A stretch of DNA of 51,851 nt, taken from positions 1-51,851 of the IMG/VR virus record IMGVR_UViG_3300010388_000317. One strand, given 5' to 3'. This DNA comes from a virus. The notes under the pieces were generated by a model. It worked only from the letters and a program-made list of their open reading frames with translations. It searched no databases and was not told where the DNA came from. Both the position numbers and the translations under genes were made by a program. Shown here one piece after another: positions 23,920-35,800 of the stretch. Numbering within the stretch: position 1 is the stretch's first letter; every line of letters begins with the position of its first letter.

Positions 23920-25605
23920 TTATTTGTAAGAACTAAGTTTACCCCTAGGATATAACTGTCCTGTAGTAGGTCTTATCTTAAAATTAACTTTTGGATATAC
24001 TGAATTTATAGTATATCGATCAGACACTGCACGCAAGTGTAAATTTGGCGCACTTTGCATATCAGTTAGATCCGCAGTTCCACCGTGTGAACTAGGTATC
24101 TGATCAACCGTAGCATAATGTTGAATGTATTCTAATGCGTCAATTTGATACATATTTGGATATTGTTGTAATATGCATGCAAGCACTCCACATACTTGCG
24201 GAGATGCCATTGAGGTACCTGAAATTTTTCCACTTACATACGTTGAACTTCGAGGATCTAAAACTGCAGGCCACGACACTTGTGCATTAAACGAACTCAT
24301 AATATTAGTTCCTGGCGCAAATATAGATATTCGCGGGCCGGTATTACTAAACGATGCTTTTGATTCGTTAGCGTTTGCACTAGTTGCGCCAACTGCAATT
24401 ACATACGGTACATTGTGTGGTGTGTTCCCTCGATGTTGGTACCATTTATAATTAGTACCGTAATAAGTTGCGTGAAAATAATTATACCAATCTAAGCCTG
24501 TCGGAATGTCTATTAATGCTGACTCGTTTCCTGCAGCTGCAACTACAATAATACCTTCCGACATTGCATCTATTATATCTGTTTCTACTGTTTGCTCGTA
24601 ATATGGTATGTTTGCAGTACCTGATGTATTTTTAATGCCGGCGGCAGTTAACTCCGCAGAAGTAAGGGGGCTTGTTCCATCGCCTATTATAGTACCTCGA
24701 TGACTTGCTAGTGTAATAGAGCCAAAACCTGTACTTGGGTATATGATTGACGACCCGTAACTACAATTACATATGGTTGGGTTTTTACGACCAGTTTCTG
24801 GATTTATTGGTTTTGTTCTATGGAATGCACGTATATAGTCCCACATTACTACACTAAACCCAAAACCGGGCGGGTAAGTTGAATACGGACATATATTATA
24901 AATGTTTGCATCACGTGCCCAACCATGGGTGTTGCCTGCAACTGTTCCGGCAACATGACATCCGTGGTTATTGTTGTCTGAAAGTTCAGTAGACCCAACA
25001 TACGGAGGATATGTGTATGTGCTTGCTAATGGTTGACCTAATCCGTCACTAATTGAGGTAACAATGCTGTTTAATGTAAACCAATCAAACTGATTAACCC
25101 TACTTCCGCCTGTGCCATCCGGGTGTACACTAAATTCTGGATGGTTAGGGTCAATATGCCCGTCTATGATTATAACGTCAACATTTTTCCCACTTAAATT
25201 AAACGATACACTATCAACATTGTCCGGTGTCTTTCCACCATCGGCTCCCCAGTTAGCAGTTTGCTCTCCATCTATACATCGTTTTAGCCCCCAGTTAGTA
25301 GGAAAGGGTGATAAATTTGTTGATTTATCAAAGTGCTTACTGTCTGATGTCCAAACTGGATGGATTGATGATACAATTAATTCAACTAGTGTTACACAGA
25401 TAACCCTCGGATCATTTCTAATCATTTCTGCTTCAGCATGAGTCAGCATGTAATGTGTATTTCTGCTTATAGGCCGTCTACGATGTACCGGCACTCCTCG
25501 ATCTGGTATATTAATATCGCCGCCGGGTGTTTCTAAATCATTATAAAATGCATTAAGATCTTCAGTTTTGTTCAGTGAGATAACATACTCATATAAATCT
25601 TCCAT
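23920..25605 (-). CDS. subtilisin-like serine protease (family S8) with I9-like propeptide, in the tail gene block
   Basis: 561 residues. The catalytic set is complete: Asp in IIIDGH (D148), His in NHGCHVAGTVAG (H214), oxyanion Asn in AAAGNES (N360) and Ser in SGTSMASPQ (S465). The N-terminal about 75 residues (YEYVISLNKTEDLNAFYNDL, then HAEAEMIRNDPRVICVTLV) look like an inhibitor-I9 propeptide, so the enzyme may be made as a self-inhibited zymogen. No signal peptide or membrane helix is seen. It lies between two fibre-type genes in the late operon, one base after the upstream gene, so it is probably a virion component or acts on virion proteins. Possible jobs are digestion of host surface protein during entry or maturation of the neighbouring giant proteins. 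T4's own prohead protease is unrelated to this fold. Confidence 0.9.
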   Translation of the reverse strand: MEDLYEYVISLNKTEDLNAFYNDLETPGGDINIPDRGVPVHRRRPISRNTHYMLTHAEAEMIRNDPRVICVTLVELIVSSIHPVWTSDSKHFDKSTNLSPFPTNWGLKRCIDGEQTANWGADGGKTPDNVDSVSFNLSGKNVDVIIIDGHIDPNHPEFSVHPDGTGGSRVNQFDWFTLNSIVTSISDGLGQPLASTYTYPPYVGSTELSDNNNHGCHVAGTVAGNTHGWARDANIYNICPYSTYPPGFGFSVVMWDYIRAFHRTKPINPETGRKNPTICNCSYGSSIIYPSTGFGSITLASHRGTIIGDGTSPLTSAELTAAGIKNTSGTANIPYYEQTVETDIIDAMSEGIIVVAAAGNESALIDIPTGLDWYNYFHATYYGTNYKWYQHRGNTPHNVPYVIAVGATSANANESKASFSNTGPRISIFAPGTNIMSSFNAQVSWPAVLDPRSSTYVSGKISGTSMASPQVCGVLACILQQYPNMYQIDALEYIQHYATVDQIPSSHGGTADLTDMQSAPNLHLRAVSDRYTINSVYPKVNFKIRPTTGQLYPRGKLSSYK

Positions 25606-25606
25606 A

Positions 25607-26836
25607 TTATAGCTCCAATGGTACTACAATTAATGATATTGTAAATGTATCAGTTGCTGAACCAACATTAGTTACTGCTAATTCAATATCTGATGTTACT
25701 ACTGCTTCGTCATTAAATCCAATAACTCCAGGAGTTATTGGAACTCTAGTATCAGTAGTAGTAACAACTTCAGTTATGACACCAAATCCAGTTGGATCTA
25801 TAACTTGTGGTCTAGACGAGTCAGCAGTCCTTGACCCTTTATCAGTGTACACCCTTACCCATGCGCCTCCGGATAACGTCGATACAGTCTGAACACTTAG
25901 TAATAGATAACTTCTAAAACCTTCAATAGTAATGTGGTCAGTTTCGCCAACTGCAAGAGATGCAGTAGTTCCGGATATTTCAACCCGAGTTAATGACACA
26001 TGGCTACTAATAACCTGATTAGTAATAGTTACCGACGTACCATCAACTTTAACTCCGCCTAAGTCAACATCAGACGCGACCGGTAATACGTATGTGTTAG
26101 CACCACTAATAACACCATCTGCATCAATTGTTATAGTTTCACCGTCAACTTTTACACCGCCTAAGTCAACATCAGACGCGACTGGTAACACATACAATTC
26201 AGCCGGTGCAGGAGGATCTATTATTTTATCGTATGATAAACTGAAAATCCAGTCCGGATTTTCATAACTTTCAGATGTGTACACACCGTTAGTAACAGTT
26301 TCGGCATTTCCTTCAATGTTAATAGGTGCAGCTGCACTAATTACACCAGTTGACGAATTGATTACAATCGACGAGCCGTCAACTTTAACCCCTCCTAAAT
26401 CAATGTTAGATGCAATTGGTAACACATATGCAGTAGCCGAACTTATTACTCCATTCTCATCAATTGTAATTGTAGCGTTATCAATTTTAACGCCACCTAA
26501 CGTATCTATATCAGCTACTGGCAATTCATATGCAGCAGCTGCATGAATAATGCCGCCTGCGTCAATAGTAATTGATGATCCGTCAACTTTAACACCACCA
26601 ATTGAGCCAGTAGTTGCAACTGGCATAACATATGTTGGTATAACCGCATTAATAATGCAATTATTGTTTGTTTTTGTTAGTGTAACATTTGAACCAGCAG
26701 TTAATCTATCAAACACATTTGCATTACTTGCATACAATTCTGTAAAATTACTATTAATTTTAATTGCACCAGCTCGCAATGTATCTCCGGTTTGATCACT
26801 AGGTGCTGTTCCTACATTTAGTTGTTGTATAGCCAT
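25607..26836 (-). CDS. modular tail fibre protein with 34-residue repeats (409 aa)
   Basis: The N terminus (LNVGTAPSDQTGDTL, KINSNFTELYAS) is the usual opening of phage fibre shaft proteins. It is followed by five modules of the type YVLPVASDVDLGGVKVDG plus a TIDxDGVIS strand, starting at residues 69, 103, 137, 215 and 249. The spacing is exactly 34 except for one 44-residue insert after the third. The C-terminal about 130 residues are a separate beta-rich domain. It lies 13 bases downstream of the giant 3883-residue gene. It is probably a trimeric fibre on the tail or baseplate; which fibre cannot be told. Confidence 0.78.
   Translation of the reverse strand: MAIQQLNVGTAPSDQTGDTLRAGAIKINSNFTELYASNANVFDRLTAGSNVTLTKTNNNCIINAVIPTYVMPVATTGSIGGVKVDGSSITIDAGGIIHAAAAYELPVADIDTLGGVKIDNATITIDENGVISSATAYVLPIASNIDLGGVKVDGSSIVINSSTGVISAAAPINIEGNAETVTNGVYTSESYENPDWIFSLSYDKIIDPPAPAELYVLPVASDVDLGGVKVDGETITIDADGVISGANTYVLPVASDVDLGGVKVDGTSVTITNQVISSHVSLTRVEISGTTASLAVGETDHITIEGFRSYLLLSVQTVSTLSGGAWVRVYTDKGSRTADSSRPQVIDPTGFGVITEVVTTTDTRVPITPGVIGFNDEAVVTSDIELAVTNVGSATDTFTISLIVVPLEL
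25997..26632 (-). repeat. 102-bp in-frame repeats in the modular fibre gene
   Basis: Five copies of a 34-codon module. The last two are nearly identical at DNA level: the 26 bases at 26055-26080 recur at 26157-26182, exactly 102 bases apart. This implies recent duplication or recombination between modules. The repeats are coding, not a CRISPR or attachment site. Confidence 0.8.
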
Positions 26837-26849
26837 TTTTTATCCTTAA

Positions 26850-29800
26850 TTAAAATTTTGTATTATCATCGTCGAATGTAACTTCTTCCGAATTAAATGT
26901 TAATGCTTCGTATGTGTAAGTAGAACCAGGTACTGCATTTAGGAATCGGTTAATTACCGATTCATAGATTGGTAATGACCAATCTATGCCAGTACGTTTA
27001 ATTACTGTTATTAATGTTCCAACTGGTACTGCGTGTGTCAATCTTAGTTGTTTTGTTTTTCCATCTACTGAAAAATCTGCATCATATTGAATATTGCCTA
27101 ATGGACTAATTGCATTTTTGTTTCCATCATGAATTTGGTAAGGTACCTTTTTCAGTGAAATTCCATTAATAATTACTTCAACATCATCACATTGTCCATA
27201 TGATGCCGTGCTAATGTTTTGCACAATTGCTCCTGCTAAGTGTACCGCTGCCACTGTACGGTCTGTACCTCTTTTTATATCACCTAAAACATTTCCGTTG
27301 ATTGAATAAAATTCAATACGTTCATATTTTATTTTAATAACACCCGGAACATCTGGTTCAAGCTTAAATATGCTTGCATCAGTAACAGTTATAGTAGTAT
27401 CAGTATCCAATAAGTCAACTGCTAATGTAGTAGTTTTTATTTTCCAATTTTTTGATTTTGTAGGTAAGTATGACAAATCTACAAATCTTGTGCCATCTGA
27501 TTCATACTGTTCAACAAGAATTTTATCTTGATTCGGCATAGTTTCGCCTGCACTAAGTTCTTGTGCAATTGACAATGCACTATGTACTGTAGGTACACCT
27601 GTACCTAACGTGCCCCTACGGAGTTGTCCTAGTGTATTATTTTCAACTGTAAAGAATTCAATTCGTTCACCATTAATATCAATTACACCTGGTTTATTTT
27701 GTTCAGGTGACGGTAAATCAAATAAACTTGCATCAGTAACTTCAATTACCTCATCTGTTTGCAATAAATCAACCGCTAGTGTAGTACGTTTATCAGCATT
27801 TAATCTTTTAAAATGTGTACGATTTAACATATCTTTAAATTGCATATATGATCCAATGCCGTCTTTATCGTAAATTTTAATTGCAACCGCATCAACTAAA
27901 TGCCCCGGCACTACTTCTTCTGGGCCAGCATCAGTTTCTTGATTTACTAAAGTAGAACCGTCAATTACTATATCCGATGCTGCAATACCGGCTGCAGAAT
28001 TAGCTGCAAATGTTCCGCCATTAATTGACGTATCAATATCGTATTCTGCTTCTGCTCCCGAACTTGTAGAATTACGAATAGTAAACGTATCACCATTATT
28101 AACTACAAACGATGCAACGTCGCCATTTATGTCAATATAAGACGACGGAATAGTTACTACACTAGAAACCCCATCTGACATATGAGACATCATTATTGCA
28201 TTACGATTTGTTACATTTGGTCCTCCAAAATCAATGTCATCTAATCGAATTACTTCTCGTTTACCGCTTACTGATAACACCATACCTATCGGAATTTGTT
28301 TTTTTAATAACAGCTTAGATCTACTAATACTTGAAAAATCCTGATGTTTTACAAGAACTCGACTAAACTTTAATTCTGTTTGCGCTAAAAGAACTGTATT
28401 AATTGTTTCTGATAATGTTACTGTATTATTAGTAGTGTCTATCGATTTAACTACTGTATTGTATTTAAATTCACCTGCAATAATTGTCATCTTTCCAGTT
28501 GCATTAGTAACGGCAACTTCTGAACCATTAATAGTTGAACTTATTGTAAACTCAGTAGTATTATTACTGTGAATTTCTCGAACATAATAAGTATGATCTT
28601 TAACCAAACCGCCAAATGCTTTACCTGTAAATAATAATGGCATATTTACATACAATATTGACGTATCTTTAACTGTTAAATAATTATGAGCACTTGCAGT
28701 TGATAACAATACCATTGCAACAGTCCATACATTATTTTCATTTCTTGATACAACATCACCTACTTTAATTTGGTTAACTGAAACTAACTGTATTGTAGTA
28801 TCACTAATATTAGCAGTAGTTAACACCTCTGCAAGTTTATGTAATGAAACTTCTGGTATGTGTTCATAATTTAAATAATTATATCCTAAAGTTTTGCCAT
28901 CAGTATTAAATTGTGTAACAACATCGTACGAATAGTACACGTTTAAGATAGATCCTAATGTCGGAATATATGGTAGCTGAATACTATGTGTATTTTGAGA
29001 TACAGTTACTTGATAATCGTCAATTGTTGGTTTAAAACTATCCCACAATCCTGTATAAAACGGATCACTCCCCCAGCCAACTGATTTATTAAAGTTTAAC
29101 CCGCTAACAGTTACTCCTGCATACTCAATACCAGTCATTAACTGCGATAAATCTTTTCCTAAATCGCCCGGTCTTGGATTATAATAATACTGAATTCTAT
29201 CAACTGCTGTTAAGGTGGAAACATCTTTCAAATATGTTACTACAATTGTACCTTTAGGTGCAGTAACAAAAGTAATCGATCCTACATATACATCATATCC
29301 GTTAACTGTTGTTTTAGTTGATTTTAGAATATATGTATCACGTAACTGCAATACACCTTTGACAGTTACTGAAGAATTACTAATTCTAATATCCGGTGCC
29401 CATGTTAATTTAAATTGCAGCTCTCCTGTACCAGTAAATGTATCAGTACAGTTTAATGTATCCATAACATAGCTGTTATTGATACGATCAAATTTTAAAT
29501 TAATTAAATTAGATCTAACAACACTATTACCTAAAATTGGAATTGCAATTGCTGCAACACCATCTCCGGGCAAGCCGCCTGTTAATGTAATCTCCGGAAT
29601 TGACAAATATTGTGAACCAGTAGTTAACACTGATATACGTGAAACTTTACCGTTTGCAATATACGCACGCGCCGTTGCTCCAGTACCTGAAAGACTAGAT
29701 ATTAAAACAGTCGGTTCCGATATATACCCAGAACCGCCATTTATTACTTTTATAGATGTTACTGAAAACCCTACATTGTCAAACCAGCTTTTTGTTGGAT

Positions 29801-32800
29801 ATGAAAGTATATCATCTGTAACTACTATGTTATCTTCAAGTGAAAACAAAGAACTGTATTCTGACGGTACATCAAAATCTGATGTTATTAAATACGAAGT
29901 GTCAACTTTATCATATAAACTAACATATTCTCGAACTTGTGTTCTGTATGGTTTAACTTCATTTACATATTCTTCAAAATTAGATAGATTATCGTTACGA
30001 TATGTTACCGATGTATGTAACGATCCAACATTGTGCATTACATTAACAAAACTAGTTTTAAAAATCCAATCAACATATGTCTGTTCACTTAATGCCCCAC
30101 GAACACATGTAAAGAATAATTTTAAATATTCTGATCTTAAATCATCAATAAACAAATCATTTTTTATTGCATTTAAAATTATGCGCAGTTCATTTAATGC
30201 ACCGTTATCGTAAACACCTTGATCATAGAAGAACCCTTCATATCCAATAGTAGTGTCAATAAAATCGTATAACAACGAACTTAATTGAATAGTTCCATTC
30301 TGGCTACCTACAATTTTATACGATTGTGTCCAATCAAACGAATTAACACTTGCATATTTTTTTAATAATACCCAACGATTTGATGATGTTGTACGAACAT
30401 TTACTATATCACCAATGTTTGTGTTGATAGTTGATAATTCAGAGTATGTATTAACAGAATATGACGAAGCAGTATATTGATTGTATCCAGTGTCATACCA
30501 ATCCACATAGTGCCAATATTTACGAGTATCAAATGACTGCATTTGATTTTTAGTCCACAACTCCGTTTTTCGATCATATTCGTATATGCTCCACCCGTTG
30601 TTTGATGTTGCATCACTTTTAATTAATACCGAATACGATCTAACAGTTAGTACAGTTGTTGTATTATAGCCACTACCTGAGTGTATTACATCGCATCCAG
30701 TAATTTGCCCAATTGAATTAATTGTTAATTTTACAACTGCGCCGGTTCCTGATCCACTAATAGTAGCATATGGCGATGTTAAATACCCGCGTCCTGGATT
30801 AACTATATCAATTCCAACTATTTTACCATCTACAATCACTGGGTTAATAATAGGTTTAATATATGATTTTGGAATAGTTAATCTTAATTCTAAATCAGTA
30901 TCAATAGTAGAATCATATAGCCCGCGGTTAATATTTGGTATTTGATCATATGTTGATAAATTTGCAATGTTTCGAGTATCAGTAATTAAATTCTTTAAAA
31001 ACACTAAATTTGCTTGTTCAACTAATTGTTTTAAAATCTCACAACGATTAACAAACATACTTTGTCTTGGACGATTTTCTAATCCGTATTGCAGTCTAAC
31101 AGGTAACGTTAAATCCGGTACTTCACGATCTTGCATATCGTACCCGCACAAACTATCAAACCATTTTTGCTCAATATTTGCAGGTAACACTGTATTCTCG
31201 TTAGTACTAATTATTTTCCATTGAGTATGTATATTTTGATCAACTTTGTCAGTAATCCAATATTCAACTGACAACACAACATTATCATGAGTTAAGTTTG
31301 ATTTAACATTTACTAAACTAAATGAATCTAATCCAGTTAACGCTAAGTATGCATACCCTTCACCTCTTGGATTTGCAATTAAATTAGCTACATCATATGC
31401 TGAAATTTTTCTTCCTGCAACATTTGGAATAGTTATTTTATTTTTAACCCAGAAGTAATATGTATAAGAATATCGTTGACTTATGCTATCATATTTTTGT
31501 CGGCGACTATAATATAAATCACCATATAATGATTTGCCGCTTATGCCACTTGCTAACCCGTTGTCTGTATCTGCTGCTGCATCCCACACTGACGGTTTAG
31601 ATTTTGATTCGACCCATTCGTATACATCGATTGATGCGCCGTACGCTAATGTACTCCAGGTTGAATTTCGATAAACTACATCATCTGCATAACTGTCAAT
31701 AAATTTAGCAGTTCGCAAATCCCACCATAACGTTCCGATCTGTGCAGTATCCCACGGAATATCAGCATCAACGTTTACACCGGTTTCGATGATTGTTGCA
31801 GTACTTGTATTATAAACTGCTGGGTCATAAAACGATTTAAACTTAACTTCTTGATCAGCAATTATTGGGTTTTTACCGCTAGCTGAATCAACTACATCTA
31901 AATGTTTTATTAGCTGATTAGAAACTCGATTATATAAAAATGCCTGTTTAATTTTTGATACATCAGGCTTTTCTACTGCGGTATGTTGTACTATCCAGTT
32001 ATTATTAATGCGTTTCCACGTTGCCCACTTACCGTCGTTTCCGATATAATTATCAGTCCATATTACTGTACCATTAGACAACGGTACATCGTTACTATCT
32101 TTAGAAGTATGTCTACGAGAAACAAATAAATCAATTGACATATTAGATAACACATCCATTTCAAGTATAGTACTTGGATGTACTTCAATTCTAAATTCAT
32201 CCGCCGGCAACTGTCCAGTTGCATCAGTAGTTGACACTTTAAAACATTTATTATGATATGCTACATTTGGTATATCATTCATATCAGTGAACTTAATATA
32301 ATCACCGTCTTTAAATGGATGTGGTTGTCGCGTTTTAAATATAGCATAATTATTAGCACGATCTACACGCATTGGTGTAGGATCGTCAGACGACTCACCA
32401 AATGCAGTATTAACCATTGCAACTAATTGATACACATCCCACGATGCGCCTTCAAATGTACACCACACATAATCACTTGTTGTTAATGTAGAAGTTGACG
32501 TAATAATATCGCTTAATGATTTAAGTATTAATACTACTTCGCTTTCTCTAACATGGCCGCAAGATCGTAACAAATTATTACGTGGTTTAGCTTTAGTCCA
32601 TAATTTTGGAGTATACCCATTTGGTGTTACATACACATCTGCCGGTGCAAATCGAATTATATGATCATCTACACTTTTATCTACTAATGTTACTAACTCA
32701 AATCCCTGTGGGTTTGATCTAAATTCCGATTCGTCTAACTTAAACTCAACCGTGTTAAACGCAGCACATGCACCATAACATCCTGTTCTAATTGCCCATT

Positions 32801-35800
32801 CTTCATAAAAGGTTAAACTTTCTTTATCATCTAAACTTAAAACATCAAACAATTTATTAAGTACATTTTGTGTACCTTTTTCAATAATCATTCCTTGATA
32901 AAATTTAAATTCGCTTACATCATCTTGGATTATATTCTCTAAATATTGACGTTTTTGATAACCAATAAGATGTTGAGCCATTTTTTGTTGCCCAGTATCA
33001 AAGTTATCACTATCTAAACTATAAAAATCAGTAAACTGAGTAGCTTTATAATTCCAGTTCGGTAATAACTTAGCCGATGGTGCATTAGATAATTTAATCC
33101 AGTTTGAATCATTAAAAATTTCAACACCTGGTATAAATTCAGATGCACTATAATAAAAAGTACGATGTTTTACTACATCGCCTAACGCATAATCTTTCCA
33201 TGAAAGCCATTCGGATACTACTGCGTTGTCAACAATGAAACCTGGGACATTAACTGATCCATTCCATTCGGTGCTAACATAGCCTGCAACTTTAATTCTA
33301 TCTTGTTTGTATCCAGATTCAGGATTATAAACGGTGTCGTTAAACAATGTAGTGTTGTTAATAACTACTACATGTTCCTTTTGTACTAAGTAAAAACTAG
33401 CGCAATAAATGTAGAAATCGTCTTTAGTTGTGTAGCTTACAGCATTGTCTGTACGATAAGAATTAACATAATTTGGTGGTATTGGATCACCGTTAACATC
33501 AAACATTTCGTACACATATTTTGATTGTGTTATATCATCAACAACACTTAACTCTGTACTAAACACTAAAGTAGTTGCTGCAGGACTTAACGATAATACA
33601 GAATTTCCTTCAGTGTTTAATCCAGTCATTAACAAGTAATAATTTAAGTCAAAAATGTCACTAGTTAACGTTTGCAATGCTTTATAATACTGCCCATTAT
33701 ATCGAACAATTGAACCAAAATAAACTGTTGAATTAGCTACCCAATCAGACCAAACTGGTTGATTAATACCCCAGTTTTGTGTAGTCCAAAATACAAATTC
33801 TTTAGCACTAGTTTCCCAATTAGACACTGCACCCAATGCTGAGTTAAATTCATTAAAATTAAATCCTTGATCAGCAAGCCATCTTCCATAACCTAATAAG
33901 AAATCAACTACTTGTTGGATTGATGTAAATTTAGACCCGTATAACAACGTTATCGGCTCGTTATCCCATCGTTGTTTAAATTCAATACGTTCTCCACCAA
34001 CCATTGGTAAATCGGGTAACGCTGTAAAATAATTTGGTTCAAAAAAATCACCTGATACATGAGAAATATTAGTATTAAAATACCGATCGTTATACTTAAC
34101 ATATCTATCTTTTAAATAATATTGGTTAGATGTCCATACTGAATATGCTGCAGATACCCCGCCAATTGTTACATACGATCCACTTACTGAACTAGTATAA
34201 TATTTAAAATATGGTTGTGTAGTGCTATATCCTTTTATTTCAAATCCGCCCTCAATTTTTGTAATAATTACACCACTATATACTATTGCTTCTATAGGCG
34301 ATGATGTATTCAATACTACTTTATAATCTTCTTGAGGAATAAAAATACTTCCGGTAGACGACGGCGATCTTGATTCAAGTAATAACTTAAATTTCTCTTT
34401 ACTTGTAAATCCGCTAACTCGGTAACATAACTTTGGAGTTAATGTTAATAAGTCTGTTTTATACTGGTTATATTTGGTAGCAGTAGTACAATCAATATAG
34501 TTAATTAAAAAATTAACAAGGCCAGCGGTTTGAACACGAGTTACACTTGAATAGATGCTTGGAACTTTAATATCTGCTAATCGAATTCGTACACCTGTAT
34601 CAGTATACACTAATTGATTAGTTAAATTTCGTTTAATTCTTGATCTGTCAAATAATGTTCCAATTGTTTTAGTAGGTGCAAGTAACACTGCAGTTTTTAT
34701 TAAACTAAATGGATAGAACGAGCTACGACGCCACGCTGCTTCAACTGGCGATATATCACCAAATTTAAAATCGCCTTGCACCGGTTCTATAATTCTGCCA
34801 GTTACTATATTCGTTGTTTGAGGACTAACTAATTCTCCATTTTCGTTAACCGGTATATAATCTAACAAAAATGGTTTAGCAAATTTTTCTAAAATTTGAA
34901 TATTTGTATTTGGTTCTTTTATAACGCCTTTACTGATGTCTTCCCACATTACTAAGTTATTATTAGTATACGGTGCTGGGCCATAAACTTCAACCCACCA
35001 TTTAGGTTCTTCACTAAATCCTAGCATTTCCCATGGGCAAATATGCGGACGGTCAGTCCCGTACATCCATTGATAAATTCCTCTCCAAAATCCAGGCACA
35101 GTCCGATCATCTATTGCAGAATGATTACTGTAATTGTAAAGGAAAGAATTGTGTTCGTCTTGCGATAATATAGTTGAAAAATCTTGCTTTATTGTAACTG
35201 CCCAATGATAGTAACTAGATAATAATACCTGATTAAATTCTTCTAAGCTATAATCGCTGCTACGACTAAACCCAGGAATAAAATCATAGATATCAAAAAT
35301 TTTAGAATCGTATTTTACTTTAATGTTGTTATAGATTCGTTTTTCTAATTCTAACAACAGTTCATCTCGATAATCTAACACTAATTTCTGTGAAATCTCA
35401 TCATAATAACCGTAAATTAGCGTTAAGCTACCGTCATGCCCTTGTAACATCCAACGAGGAGTTGATAACGTAGTATCTTTAAATATTTTTGGAGTATACT
35501 TTGGCCAGCACCCTAATTTAGTAGGTGTTTCTGGTATTAAACATCCGTCAGTGCTACTATATTCATACACTGAAATCTCATCATTAACTTTTAATTCAAT
35601 AGATAACTCAACAAATCCTTGAGTGTTAAACGTGTAATCGATTGAGTGCAACAATTGCACATCATTATAATAAACTAATACTGCTTTAGTTGATAATTCG
35701 TCTAACGTAAATACAGATGATAATGAGAATATGTTAATAGAAGGATCACGTACAATAAAATCTTCTCTAGTATACGACCCATATGGAATCATATCACTAA

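Noticed and set aside
25997-26632. CRISPR-like repeat array
   Set aside because: Repeats are in frame, 102 bases apart, and encode recognisable fibre modules.
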